From the NCBI RefSeq assembly GCF_021228125.1, contig NZ_JAJQQS010000008.1:186001-250000 (forward strand): DNA of 64,000 nucleotides. Reading direction: 5' to 3'. The position numbers and the translations under genes are program-made. Below are positions 25,861 through 34,037 of the stretch, one piece after another. The stretch comes from Streptomyces albireticuli (lineage in GTDB: Bacteria; Actinomycetota; Actinomycetes; Streptomycetales; Streptomycetaceae). The notes beneath the pieces were generated by a model. It worked only from the letters and a program-made list of their open reading frames with translations, was not told the DNA's origin and made no database searches. How positions within the stretch are numbered: the first letter of the stretch is position 1; every line of letters starts with the position of its first letter.

Positions 25861-26985
25861 TTGACCACTCCCTTCGCACTCGACGCGGAACAGCGCGCCT
25901 GGTGCGCCGAACTGCGCGGCCTCGCCGCGGAACGGCTGCGGCCGCTGGCCGGACAGGGGCGGCCCGGCAGGGTCAACCGCCCGCTCGTCGCCGCCCTGGG
26001 CGAACTGGGCCTGCTGGCCCGCCTCTTCCCCGCCGACGGGCCCGTGAAGGCCATGGACCTCTGCCTGTTGCGCGAATCCCTCGCCCGGGAGTGCACCGAG
26101 GCCGAGACGGCGCTCGCCCTCCAGGGGCTGGGGGCCTGCCCCGTGGCCCAGTCCGGCACTCCCGCGCAGCGCTCCCGCTGGCTGCCCGAGGTCGTCGCGG
26201 GCCGCGCGGTCGCGGCCTTCGCGCTCAGCGAGCCCGAGGCTGGCTCCGACGCGGCGGCCCTGCGGCTGCGCGCCGAGCCCGACGGCGGCGGCTGGCGGCT
26301 CTCGGGCGGGAAGACCTGGATATCCAACGCCCCCGAGGCCGACTTCTGCACCGTCTTCGCGCGTACGGGCGAGGCCCCCGGCGCCCGGGGCGTCACGGCG
26401 TTCCTCGTCCCCGGTGACCGCGCCGGTCTCTCCGGCGCCCCCCTGGACATGCTCAGCCCGCACCCCATCGGCAGTCTCACCTTCGACGCCGTGCCGGTCG
26501 GCCCGGACGACGTCCTCGGCGAGGCGGGCGGCGGCTTCCGTGTCGCCATGCGCACCCTCGACCTGTTCCGGCCGAGCGTCGGCGCCTTCGCCGTCGGCAT
26601 GGCGCGCTCGGCGCTCGCCGCCGCCGTCGACCACGCGGGCCGCCGCCGGGCGTTCGGCGGTCCCCTCAAGGACCTCCAGGCCGTCTCGCACCAGCTCGCC
26701 GAGATGGCCACCCGCACGGAGGCCGCGGCCCTGCTCGTCTACGCGGCGGCCTCGGCGTACGACGCGGGGGAGCCCGGCATCGCGGGCCGCGCGGCCATGG
26801 CCAAGCTGCTCGCCACCGAGACCGCCCAGTACGTCGTGGACGCCGCCGTGCAGATCCACGGCGCCCGCGCCCTCCAGCGCGGTCACCTGCTGGAACACCT
26901 CTACCGCGAGGTGCGCGCCCCGCGCGTCTACGAGGGCGCCACGGAGGTCCAGCGCACGATCATCGCCAAGGAGCTGTACCGATGA
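25861..26985 (+). CDS. Acyl-CoA dehydrogenase
   Basis: A 374-residue FAD-dependent dehydrogenase. FALSEPEAGSDAAAL (FAD/substrate loop), GGKTWISNAPEADF, and the C-terminal VYEGATEVQRTIIAKELYR with the family's catalytic Glu are present. It would oxidise a CoA thioester produced after ring opening. The TTG at 25861, 6 nt after AGGAGG, is preferred; longer frames run back through the repeat tract. The next gene (RidA) overlaps by 4 bp. Confidence 0.87.
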   Translation: MTTPFALDAEQRAWCAELRGLAAERLRPLAGQGRPGRVNRPLVAALGELGLLARLFPADGPVKAMDLCLLRESLARECTEAETALALQGLGACPVAQSGTPAQRSRWLPEVVAGRAVAAFALSEPEAGSDAAALRLRAEPDGGGWRLSGGKTWISNAPEADFCTVFARTGEAPGARGVTAFLVPGDRAGLSGAPLDMLSPHPIGSLTFDAVPVGPDDVLGEAGGGFRVAMRTLDLFRPSVGAFAVGMARSALAAAVDHAGRRRAFGGPLKDLQAVSHQLAEMATRTEAAALLVYAAASAYDAGEPGIAGRAAMAKLLATETAQYVVDAAVQIHGARALQRGHLLEHLYREVRAPRVYEGATEVQRTIIAKELYR

Positions 26986-27380
26986 GCCTCGAACGCCTCA
27001 ACCCCGCCGGGCTCTCCCCGGCCACAGGCTTCAGTCACGCCGTCGTCGCCACCGGGTCCCGGCTCGTCCTCCTCGCCGGCCAGACGGCCCTGGACGCCGA
27101 CGGCGAACTGCTGCGCGCGGGCCTCCCCGAGCAGTTCGAGCGGGCCCTCGCCAACCTCCTGACGGCCTTGCGCGCGGCGGGCGGCGCACCCGGCGACCTC
27201 GCGCGCGTGACCGTCTACACCACGGACGTCGACGCCTACCGCGCCCACGCGCGCGAACTCGGCCTCCGCTGGCGGCGGCTGGCCGGGCGCGACTACCCGG
27301 CCATGGCGGTCATCGGGGTCGTCCGCCTCTGGGACGAGGGCGCCCTCGTCGAACTGGACGGCCTCGCGGTGCTGCCCTGA
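26982..27380 (+). CDS. RidA family (imine/enamine deaminase)
   Basis: A 132-residue YjgF/YER057c/UK114-fold protein. The catalytic Arg in VVRLWDEGALVELDG aligns with Arg105 of E. coli RidA, with the partner Glu in VELDG, so it should be an active imine hydrolase rather than a degenerate family member. Placed by ATGA overlap behind the acyl-CoA dehydrogenase. In 2-aminobenzoyl-CoA degradation a step that releases the amino group as ammonia from an enamine/imine is needed, which fits. Confidence 0.88.
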   Translation: MSLERLNPAGLSPATGFSHAVVATGSRLVLLAGQTALDADGELLRAGLPEQFERALANLLTALRAAGGAPGDLARVTVYTTDVDAYRAHARELGLRWRRLAGRDYPAMAVIGVVRLWDEGALVELDGLAVLP

Positions 27381-27498
27381 CCTTCGGCTCTGATCTTCGG
27401 CCCCTGGTCCTCAGCCCTGACCTCGGGCTCCGGCCCTCGGCCCAGGCCCTCGGCCCAGACCTTGCCGGTCCGGGAGCGTACGCGGTGGGGCCGCGGGC

Positions 27499-27930
27499 TC
27501 AGAACCCGGTGCAGGTGGCCGTCGCGTCGGCACCCGTGGCCCGGGCGGTCCTCGGCGCGTCGTCGCCCACGGTCACCTCGCACGTCGCCGAGCCGCCGCC
27601 CCCGCCGATCGTGACGGCCAGCAGCCCGCCCTTCACAAAGCCCTTCGTCGAGAGCTCCTTGCGCCAGGGCAGCGCCTGCGAGGACGCCGACTCCGTCACC
27701 AGGCTGCCGTCGCGCCAGGTCGAATAGGCGATGTTGACCGTCTTGGCGTCCCCGGTGACCTCGTAGACGACCTTGACGGTCTTGTCGGTCTCGTGGGCGA
27801 TCCCGATGACGAGGGCCGCGCATCCGCCGGCGAGCAGCAGTACGACACCGAGCAGCACCCAGGGCCATCTCCTGCGCCTCCGCCTGCGAGGGTGCGCCGC
27901 GTCGTCCGGATGGGGGAAGGGTTCGCTCAT
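27499..27930 (-). CDS. MmpS-like membrane-anchored protein
   Basis: A 143-residue protein: a short Arg-rich cytoplasmic N-terminus, one transmembrane helix (WPWVLLGVVLLLAGGCAALVIG, about 22-43) and an extracytoplasmic beta-sandwich with VVYEVTGDAKTVNIAYSTW, LPWRKELSTKG and two Cys (ATCEVTV, ATCTGF) probably disulfide-bonded. This is the MmpS (DUF4333-like neighbour) layout of actinobacteria. No MmpL transporter is adjacent, so a role in lipid export is not supported by context. Confidence 0.7.
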   Translation of the reverse strand: MSEPFPHPDDAAHPRRRRRRRWPWVLLGVVLLLAGGCAALVIGIAHETDKTVKVVYEVTGDAKTVNIAYSTWRDGSLVTESASSQALPWRKELSTKGFVKGGLLAVTIGGGGGSATCEVTVGDDAPRTARATGADATATCTGF

Positions 27931-28026
27931 GCAGCCAGCTTCGTCCGGCCCGACCGCCCCCGCGAGCCGGAACTGGCCGTCCGAGGGGGCGGGGGAGCGG
28001 GGGCCGCCGGCGGCCCCCGCCCGGCG

Positions 28027-28485
28027 TCAGCGGAAACCGAGCTCGTCCCGGCCGCCCCGGGAGACCTTCAGCAGGGCGGAGGCGATGACCTCCGCCTCCT
28101 CGTCCGTGAGGTGCGTGGAGAAGTGCCGCTCGATGCCCTCCAGATAGACGGGGGCCGTCTCGCGCAGCGCGGCGCGGCCGTCGTCGGTGATGAGGGCCCA
28201 CACCACGCGCTTGTCCGCGGTGTCCTGCTCCTTACGGACCAGGCCCGAGCGCGCCATCTCGTCGACCAGCCGGCTGACGCGGGTGCGGCTGAGCACGACG
28301 CGCTCGGCCAGCTCGTTCATCCGCAGGCCGTCCGGGCCGGCGCCCTTCAGCTCAAGAAGGACGTCGTACCAGGTCAGGGGGACGCGGGCGTCCCGCTGCA
28401 CGTCGCTTTCGATGGCGCGCACCGCCGCGCTGTGGGCGAGCAGCAGTGCTCGCCAGGCCTTGAGTCCGCTTCCCCTGTCGTTCAC
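28027..28485 (-). CDS. MarR family transcriptional regulator
   Basis: A 152-residue winged-helix regulator: dimer helix 1, MNELAERVVLSRTRVSRLVDEM recognition region (about 56-78) and the wing DKRVVWALITDDG. GTG 28485 is chosen as the first start in front of the conserved fold; no strong ribosome site is present, and leaderless initiation is possible. It diverges from the rhodanese/YceI genes, with several GTGCG-type inverted repeats between them as likely operators. Confidence 0.87.
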   Translation of the reverse strand: MNDRGSGLKAWRALLLAHSAAVRAIESDVQRDARVPLTWYDVLLELKGAGPDGLRMNELAERVVLSRTRVSRLVDEMARSGLVRKEQDTADKRVVWALITDDGRAALRETAPVYLEGIERHFSTHLTDEEAEVIASALLKVSRGGRDELGFR

Positions 28486-28505
28486 GTGGACAAGTGTAAC
28501 CGCGC

Positions 28506-28549
28506 TTGTGTGCGGGCGCACGCACCTGTTAATGTGCGTATGCACGCAA
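28506..28549. promoter_or_regulatory. MarR operator candidates
   Basis: Two inverted repeats built on the same half-site: GTGCG-GG-CGCAC (28510-28521) and TGCGT-ATGC-ACGCA (28535-28548). They lie in the 91-bp region between marR and the rhodanese gene and could control both. Confidence 0.6.
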
Positions 28550-28576
28550 CGAAGCGCATCCGTGAGGAGTCCCGGC

Positions 28577-28906
28577 ATGGCCCGCAACATCACGCGTACC
28601 GAGGTGGAAGAGAAGATCAAGGGCGGCAAGGTCGCCGTCGTCGAGGCGCTGCCCGCCGAGTACTACGAGGACGCGCACCTGCCCGGCGCCCTGAACCTGC
28701 CGCACGACGCGGTGGACCAGCTGGCGCCCGGCCTGCTGCCCGACAAGCAGGCGGAGGTCATCGTCTACTGCTCCAACGACACCTGCGCGAACTCGGGCAT
28801 CGCCGCCGAGCGCCTCACCGAGCTCGGCTACCAGAACGTCTACAAGTACACCGAGGGCAAGCAGGACTGGATCGGCGCCGGCCTGCCGACCGAGTCCGGC
28901 GCCTGA
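28577..28906 (+). CDS. Rhodanese-like sulfurtransferase
   Basis: A 109-residue single-domain rhodanese. The active-site loop VYCSNDTCANSG supplies the persulfide-forming Cys. ATG 28577 follows GAGGAGT. The YceI gene follows 39 bp later on the same strand; MarR-rhodanese-YceI is a recurring actinobacterial arrangement linked to oxidative or electrophile stress, though the inducer is unknown. Confidence 0.9.
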   Translation: MARNITRTEVEEKIKGGKVAVVEALPAEYYEDAHLPGALNLPHDAVDQLAPGLLPDKQAEVIVYCSNDTCANSGIAAERLTELGYQNVYKYTEGKQDWIGAGLPTESGA

Positions 28907-28945
28907 GTCCGTCGCACCCGGTGGCGATGAGGGGGAAGTGAACTC

Positions 28946-29521
28946 ATGAGTGAAAACACGGCGCCCACCCGTGAGGTGGGCGGGGTACCGCTGCCGTCCG
29001 CGGGGGTCTGGAAGGTCGACGCCGGGCACACCGAAGTCGGCTTCGTCGGACGGCACTTCATGCTCACCAAGGTCCGCGGGCGCTTTACGTCCGTGGACGC
29101 CACGGTCGAGGTGGGGGAGCGGCCCGAGGACAGCCGGGTCACCGCCGTCATCGAGATGAAGAGCGTCGACAGCGGCGACAAGACGCGCGACGACCACCTG
29201 CGGTCGGCCGACTTCTTCGACGTCGAGAAGTTCCCGAAGGCCACCTTCACCTCCACCTCGGTGACCTGGCAGGGCACCACCGGGACGATGACGGGTGACC
29301 TGACGATCAAGGACGTGACGCGCTCCGTCACGCTGAACGTGGACTACCTCGGTTACGCCCGCGACCCGTGGGACAACGACCGCGCGGTGTTCTCGGCCAG
29401 CGGCAAGGTCAACCGCGAGGACTGGGGGCTGACCTGGAACATGGCCCTGGAGGCCGGCGGCATCCTGGTGTCCAAGGAGATCGAGCTGAGCCTGGATCTC
29501 GAAACGATCAGGCAGGTCTGA
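28946..29521 (+). CDS. YceI family lipocalin-like protein
   Basis: A 191-residue YceI beta-barrel: GVWKVDAGHTEVGFVGRHFM at the start, the DDHLRSADFFDVEKFPKATF signature and the NREDWGLTWN segment. Family members bind isoprenoid or other hydrophobic ligands. No signal peptide is seen, so it is cytoplasmic here. Probably coregulated with the rhodanese gene by the divergent MarR protein. Confidence 0.92.
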   Translation: MSENTAPTREVGGVPLPSAGVWKVDAGHTEVGFVGRHFMLTKVRGRFTSVDATVEVGERPEDSRVTAVIEMKSVDSGDKTRDDHLRSADFFDVEKFPKATFTSTSVTWQGTTGTMTGDLTIKDVTRSVTLNVDYLGYARDPWDNDRAVFSASGKVNREDWGLTWNMALEAGGILVSKEIELSLDLETIRQV

Positions 29522-29788
29522 GGGCCGGGCGGGCCCGAGGGGGGGGCCGGGAAGTCCCGGGGCCGCGTCCGGAGGCCGGTCGTCCGACAGGTGGTCGGGG
29601 GCCGGGTGAGGAACGGGCCGGATCCACGGCCCGTACGGACCCGCCGGTGGGGGCGGTCCGTACGGCCGCGGGCCGAGGTGTGCACGGTGGGGACTCCCGC
29701 CGTGCACACCTTTGTCGTATGCGCGGCCTCCGTCCGGTGGCCCGGGCCCTCGTCCGGTGGTCACGCCGGGCCCGCGGCCTCCGTCCGG

Positions 29789-29840
29789 CCACGTCATGTC
29801 CATATGTCCGCCACCTTCGTCCCGTGACCACGTCATGTCC
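29789..29840. repeat. 13-bp direct repeats CCACGTCATGTCC
   Basis: Two exact copies (29789-29801 and 29828-29840) start 39 bp apart, close to four helical turns. A 10-base partial copy recurs at 30272-30281. Possible activator sites for the operon. Confidence 0.5.
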
Positions 29841-30057
29841 GCGCTCTTCGCCCGGTGACTTCGTCAGGTTGCCCGGCTCCCGCGTGTTCCATCTCATACC
29901 GGCTCGCGCGAGCCGCCGCGCGGTCCTCCTCATGTGCGCCGCGTCAGCTCGGTCGCCGCAAGTCCGGCCGAGTCCGCCGTGCCGGGTGCCGTGTTCCGCT
30001 TTTCGCGGGTGCCCAACTCGCCGCCTGTCACCGGTATTTCATCCCCGCATTTCATCC

Positions 30058-30109
30058 TTGTTTCGCGCTGACGGGTGTGCCATAGTCCCGGTCAACGGAC
30101 CTACGGTCC
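30058..30109 (+). promoter_or_regulatory. Promoter of the azomycin-type operon with hairpin at the start site
   Basis: TTGTTT (30058-30063) and CATAGT (30081-30086) are spaced 17 bp, a good vegetative-type promoter. A perfect inverted repeat GGACC-TAC-GGTCC (30097-30109) lies just after the predicted start site, as an operator or 5'-end stabilising hairpin. Confidence 0.6.
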
Positions 30110-30131
30110 TGTTTACGGGGGAGGAAGCACC

Positions 30132-30269
30132 TTGTCTGCACGGAACATTCGTGTGCACAGCAAGGCGGTGAACGACGCGCGGGGAACCGCTGCCACCGAT
30201 ATGCCGACACAGTATTGGCAGGGGCATATGCCGGTCCGTACCGCCGCCGAGAGACCCGCTGATCGGTAA
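30132..30269 (+). CDS. Possible 45-residue leader ORF (TTG start)
   Basis: A short frame with a strong GGGGGAGGAAG site 4 nt before TTG 30132 encodes about 45 residues starting SARNIRVHSKAVND and ending in an Arg/Asp-rich tail. Its third-position GC is only about 67%, well below its neighbours, so it may be a non-coding leader. The ribosome-site context (GGAGGAAGCA) is nearly repeated before the first operon gene. It could be an upstream ORF regulating the operon or a small cluster peptide. No family recognised. Confidence 0.3.
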   Translation: MSARNIRVHSKAVNDARGTAATDMPTQYWQGHMPVRTAAERPADR

Positions 30270-30612
30270 GCCCACGTCATGGGCTCGTAATTCCCGCACG
30301 CACCGCACCGCATTGGCCGGCCGAATGGTCGCCGGCTCGCGTTCCGGCACGCCGGAACCACCCGCGTAGCACGCGCCGCTCCGCCCGCCCGCCCCGTGCG
30401 GGCCCCGGCGGTACGCCCGCCCGTGCCCGCGACACCCGCGCCCGGCCCCGCTCCGCGGGGTGCGCGCGCCCCGCAGGCGCGAGCGCGCCCCGATCCACTT
30501 CCGCCCCAAGTCGCGCCGTACCGGCCGCCGTTCACGGCCGCCGCGCGCCCGGCGGGTTCCCAGCCAGCCCACCACCACGACGTGTGTGACCGACGTGTGA
30601 CCGGAGGAAGCA
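30270..30612 (+). other. 343-bp structured leader before rohP
   Basis: No gene seen. Hairpins include GTTCCGGC-AC-GCCGGAAC (30341-30358) and CCCCGC-TCC-GCGGGG (30446-30460). Lying between a likely promoter and the first enzyme gene, this may be an attenuating 5' untranslated region. Confidence 0.5.
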
Positions 30613-31812
30613 ATGACACCGCACGGCACCACGGCCGGCCCTGGCACCGCCCAGGGTTCCGGCCTGCTCCCGGACCTGACGCAGCACGAGATCCAGGCCC
30701 TGCGCACGCGCTTCAACCTCGCCGACGCCCACACCCACCAGCGGCAGTCCGCCACCCAGCGCGGAATCGTCGAGCGCCTCCCCGACCTGTGGTACGAGGC
30801 GGAGAACGGCCTCCAGGTCACCTACGAACAGCGGTTCACGCAGGCGTTCTTCCGCCTCCACCGCCAGCCCACCGCGCTCGCCAGGAACAAGACCATGCTG
30901 TCCTACGCCGCGTCGATATCGACCATGGTCGCCGGCATGTACCTGAAAAAGCAGCGTATGGACGTCACACTCATCGAGCCGTGCTTCGACAACCTTTATG
31001 ACGTGCTGCGGAATATGGACGTCCCGCTGTATCCCATCGATGAAGCGGTGCTGCACGATCCGGATTCCCTCTACGACCGGCTCCGGCGTCAGGTCCGTAC
31101 CGACGCGCTGTTCCTCGTCGACCCGAACAACCCCACCGGATTCAGCCTTCTGAAGCACGGGCACAAGGGGTTCGAAGAAGTCGTGCGTTTCTGCAAGGAC
31201 CACGACAAACTCCTGCTCATCGACTTCTGCTTCGCCGCCTTCACGCTTTTTGACCCGGAGGTCGCCCGTTTCGACGTGTACGAGCTCCTGGAGCGCTCCG
31301 GAGTGCGGTACCTCGCGATCGAGGACACCGGGAAGACCTGGCCGGTGCAGGACGCCAAGTGCGCCATGATCACCGCGAGCGACGACATCCGCGAGGAGGT
31401 CTACAACCTCCACACCAGCGTCCTGCTCAACGTCTCGCCGTTCGTGCTGAACATGCTGACGGAGTACGTCGAGGACTCCACGCGCGACGAACTGGCGTCG
31501 GTGCGCGGGCTGCTGGACGAGAACCGCGACGTCGCGCGGAAGGCCCTGGACGGATCGATCCTGCGCTACGAGGAACCGACCGTGAAGGTCAGCGTGGCCT
31601 GGTTCCGCATCGACCACCCCGAGCTCACGGCCAGCGAACTCCAGCGTCTCCTCTCGGCCGAGGGCGTCTATGTGCTCCCCGGCCGCTACTTCTTCTGGAG
31701 CCAGCCGGGCAAGGGAGAGGCGTATGTGCGCATCGCCCTGGCCCGCGAGCCCGGGCTCTTCGCCGAGGCCATGGTCCGCACGCGGGAGGTCCTCGACCGC
31801 CATGCCCGGTGA
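30613..31812 (+). CDS. rohP: RohP/MppP-like PLP-dependent L-arginine oxidase
   Basis: A 399-residue fold-type I PLP enzyme similar to MppP and RohP, which use PLP and O2 (no metal) to turn L-arginine into (S)-4-hydroxy-2-ketoarginine. The diagnostic N-terminal helix LTQHEIQALRTRFNLADAH closes over the active site in this subfamily and is absent from ordinary aminotransferases. VDPNNPTGFSLL, DFCFAAF and the Schiff-base Lys241 in IEDTGKTWP follow. GGAGGAAGCA precedes ATG 30613. It is the first enzyme gene of a coupled operon whose next four genes match the remaining azomycin steps. MppP-type enduracididine or indolmycin pathways are excluded by those neighbours. Confidence 0.9.
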   Translation: MTPHGTTAGPGTAQGSGLLPDLTQHEIQALRTRFNLADAHTHQRQSATQRGIVERLPDLWYEAENGLQVTYEQRFTQAFFRLHRQPTALARNKTMLSYAASISTMVAGMYLKKQRMDVTLIEPCFDNLYDVLRNMDVPLYPIDEAVLHDPDSLYDRLRRQVRTDALFLVDPNNPTGFSLLKHGHKGFEEVVRFCKDHDKLLLIDFCFAAFTLFDPEVARFDVYELLERSGVRYLAIEDTGKTWPVQDAKCAMITASDDIREEVYNLHTSVLLNVSPFVLNMLTEYVEDSTRDELASVRGLLDENRDVARKALDGSILRYEEPTVKVSVAWFRIDHPELTASELQRLLSAEGVYVLPGRYFFWSQPGKGEAYVRIALAREPGLFAEAMVRTREVLDRHAR

Positions 31813-32338
31813 CACCCGCACCGCGCCCTCCGGCGCGGACGCCGGAGCCGGTGCCGCCTACGCCGACGCCGCGCTGTTCATGGGCATGAACAGCGCGGAC
31901 GACCGGGTACGCGTCGCCTGCAAGGCGTTCTTCGCCGAGCGCCTCGGCGGCCGGGTACGGATGAGCTGGGAGCAGGTCGGCCGCTGCGACGACCTGGTCT
32001 GGCACTTCCCCCGTGAGGCGCAGGACGCCTACTACCCCTTCATGGACAACCTGCACACCGACATGCGCATCGAACGCCGGGCCTACGAGCCGGCCGACCT
32101 GCGCCACGGCCTGGACACGGCCGCCTGGTCCGATCTGCCCACGCACGAAAGGCTGTTGCTGGGCATGGTGCACGGCAGCGGCGGCGTCCTCTACTCGGTC
32201 AGCCCCCGGCTGAGCGGCCGCGACGACGTACCGGTCCGCGTGCCCGCGCCGCCCTCCATCGAACCGCTGTTCCCGGAGCCCCTCGAACGGCTCTACCGGG
32301 CCTCGCTGGCCCTGCGGCTGCCCACCGAGGCGCTGTGA
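31802..32338 (+). CDS. rohQ: RohQ-like guanidinoacetaldehyde cyclase
   Basis: A 178-residue protein with no common domain that I recognise, placed exactly where the azomycin pathway needs RohQ, which cyclises guanidinoacetaldehyde to 2-aminoimidazole. Features include FFAERLGGRVRMSWEQVGR, CDDLVWHFPREAQDAYYPF and HGSGGVLYSVSPRLSG. ATG 31802 overlaps rohP by 11 bp, and the GTGA overlap couples it to rohR. The assignment rests mainly on the operon context and gene size. Confidence 0.7.
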   Translation: MPGDTRTAPSGADAGAGAAYADAALFMGMNSADDRVRVACKAFFAERLGGRVRMSWEQVGRCDDLVWHFPREAQDAYYPFMDNLHTDMRIERRAYEPADLRHGLDTAAWSDLPTHERLLLGMVHGSGGVLYSVSPRLSGRDDVPVRVPAPPSIEPLFPEPLERLYRASLALRLPTEAL

Positions 32339-33177
32339 ACGGCCACCGGGAGGAAGCGGGGAAAGCCATGGGGCACCCGAGCGGATACACAGGGGTCACC
32401 GTGGCACTGGTGACACCGCTCACCGGCACCGGTGACGTGGCCGTGGAGGACGTCGGCCGGCTGGTCGCGACCGTACGGCCGTACGTCGACGCCCTCCTGC
32501 CCGCCCTCAGCACCGGTGAGGGCTGGGCCCTGACCGACCGGCAGTGGCACGACATGGTCGCCGCCACCGTCCGCTGCCGCGAGGGCCTGCCGGTGCTGGC
32601 CGGGATCCAGCGCCCCACGACCGAGGAGGCGGTCGCCCGCGCGCGGACCGCCGCCGGCCTGGGCGTCACCGCGGTCGTCGCCCCGACCCCGTACGGACCG
32701 GACGTCACCCAGGAGGAGATGTACCGGCACTACGAGACGCTCGGCGGGGAGGGCGGGCTGCCCGTCGTCGTCTACCACGAGCGCGAGGTCTCGGGAAACG
32801 ACCTGCGACCGGACACCCTGAGGAGGATCTGCGCCCTGCCCTCGGTCGTCGCCGTCAAGGACTCCGCCGGCGACCCCGCGGCCACCCGCGCGCTCGTCGC
32901 GGCGCGCCCCGGGGTGCCCGTGCTCCAGGGCCTGGAACACCTGCTGCCGGAGACCGAGGGGGTGGCCGGCCATGTGGCGGCGCTCGCCAACGTCGAGCCC
33001 GCGCTGTGCGCGGCCCTGCACACCGGGCCGGTGTCGGACCACACCGCGGCGCTCGCCGCCGCCTGCGAGCGGCACGGTCTGGACCGGCCCGACTGGTACC
33101 GCGCGCTCAAGAGCGAGCTGTACCGCCGCGGCGTGCTGACGACCGAACGGACCACCGGGACGGGAGGAGTCTCGTGA
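32335..33177 (+). CDS. rohR: RohR-like retro-aldolase (dihydrodipicolinate synthase family)
   Basis: A 280-residue class I aldolase barrel of the DapA/NAL family. The Schiff-base Lys is in VVAVKDSAGD, and the family Tyr in LPVVVYHERE. In azomycin biosynthesis this enzyme cleaves 4-hydroxy-2-ketoarginine to guanidinoacetaldehyde and pyruvate. GTG 32335 gives a 4-bp overlap with rohQ; ATG 32368, with GGGGAAAG upstream, is an alternative that would remove 11 residues. GTGA overlap with the next gene. Confidence 0.85.
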   Translation: MNGHREEAGKAMGHPSGYTGVTVALVTPLTGTGDVAVEDVGRLVATVRPYVDALLPALSTGEGWALTDRQWHDMVAATVRCREGLPVLAGIQRPTTEEAVARARTAAGLGVTAVVAPTPYGPDVTQEEMYRHYETLGGEGGLPVVVYHEREVSGNDLRPDTLRRICALPSVVAVKDSAGDPAATRALVAARPGVPVLQGLEHLLPETEGVAGHVAALANVEPALCAALHTGPVSDHTAALAAACERHGLDRPDWYRALKSELYRRGVLTTERTTGTGGVS

Positions 33178-34037
33178 CCACGCCCATGCCCACACCCCTC
33201 ACCACGCCCATGGACACGCCCGCGGACAGCGCGCAGAAGACGCTGTTCGTCCACAACAGGTCGGTGCAGAACGCCCGTGTCGCGGCGGCCGTCGAGGAGC
33301 TGGAGCGGGACTGGATCGTCGCCCGTGTCGACGCGCTCGACGCCCGTACACCCGCCGTCCCCTCGCGCGCCCGGTGGGTCGAGGAGCTCGAAGGACTCCT
33401 GGCCGGGGAGCGCGAGGGAACCGCGACGGCACGCTACCTGGCGGAGGAGGCCACCCACGCGCAGTTCCGGTACGTGGTGCGCGAGTTCGCGCTGGACGGA
33501 CTGACCGAGGCGCAGAACTTCTTCCCCGCCGTCCCACGACTGCCGCTCAAGGCGCAGATGGCGGTGATGCGGGTCCTCATCGACGAGTTCGGCTGCGGCA
33601 ACCTCCGCCAGGCGCACTCGAAGCTCTACCTGGACCTGCTGGCGGAACTCGGCCTCCCGCAGGAGCCGGAGGACTTCCTCGACACGACCTCCGACGAGAC
33701 GTACGCCTTCCTCAACTCCTTCTACTGGCTCACCCAGCGCGCCCCGCACACGGAGTACTTCCTGGGCGCGCTGGCCTACCTGGAGGCGAGCATCCCGCAC
33801 GCCTTCCGGACCCAGGCCAGGGCGTGCGAGCGGCTGGGCATCGCGCACGACCGCTACTACACCGAGCACCTGCACATCGACACCTTCCATATGAAGGAGA
33901 TGCAGATCGCCATCCGCGAGTACGAGGACGCGCGCGGACTGGACCCCTCCAAGCTGTGGACCGGCGCCCTGCTGATGTCCGACCTGATCGGCACGGCCTT
34001 CGACACCGCCGTCGAGCGGGCCCGGGAGGCGGTGTGA
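33174..34037 (+). CDS. rohS: RohS-like heme-oxygenase-fold diiron N-oxygenase
   Basis: A 287-residue HDO-type (heme-oxygenase-like diiron oxidase) protein. Candidate iron ligands are in EEATHAQFRYVVREF, in IDEFGCGNLRQAHSKLY and in YYTEHLHIDTFHMKEMQI, matching the E-H / E-H / H-D-H pattern of the family (SznF, RohS). RohS oxidises 2-aminoimidazole to 2-nitroimidazole (azomycin). The N-terminal 20 residues are a Thr/Pro/Met-rich lead. GTG 33174 overlaps rohR by 4 bp and follows GGGAGGAG. The downstream Rieske protein is its likely electron carrier. Confidence 0.9.
   Translation: MTTPMPTPLTTPMDTPADSAQKTLFVHNRSVQNARVAAAVEELERDWIVARVDALDARTPAVPSRARWVEELEGLLAGEREGTATARYLAEEATHAQFRYVVREFALDGLTEAQNFFPAVPRLPLKAQMAVMRVLIDEFGCGNLRQAHSKLYLDLLAELGLPQEPEDFLDTTSDETYAFLNSFYWLTQRAPHTEYFLGALAYLEASIPHAFRTQARACERLGIAHDRYYTEHLHIDTFHMKEMQIAIREYEDARGLDPSKLWTGALLMSDLIGTAFDTAVERAREAV

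Larger units (their letters stand above)
29522..30131. other. 610-bp intergenic region upstream of the azomycin-type operon
   Basis: No gene is convincing. It contains an exact 13-bp direct repeat CCACGTCATGTCC (29789-29801, 29828-29840), repeated CGTCCGGTGG segments, and a promoter at 30058-30086. GC falls toward the right, marking a join between backbone and the operon. Confidence 0.6.

Noticed and set aside
27381..27498. Repeated CCCTCGGCCCAG segments after the RidA gene as a regulatory array
   Set aside because: Only two close copies in a GC-rich gap between converging genes; not enough to support a function.
30132..30269. Micro-ORF as a RiPP precursor for the azomycin-type operon
   Set aside because: No peptide-modifying enzyme in the operon, no leader/core pattern, and third-position GC is low; kept only as a possible leader ORF.
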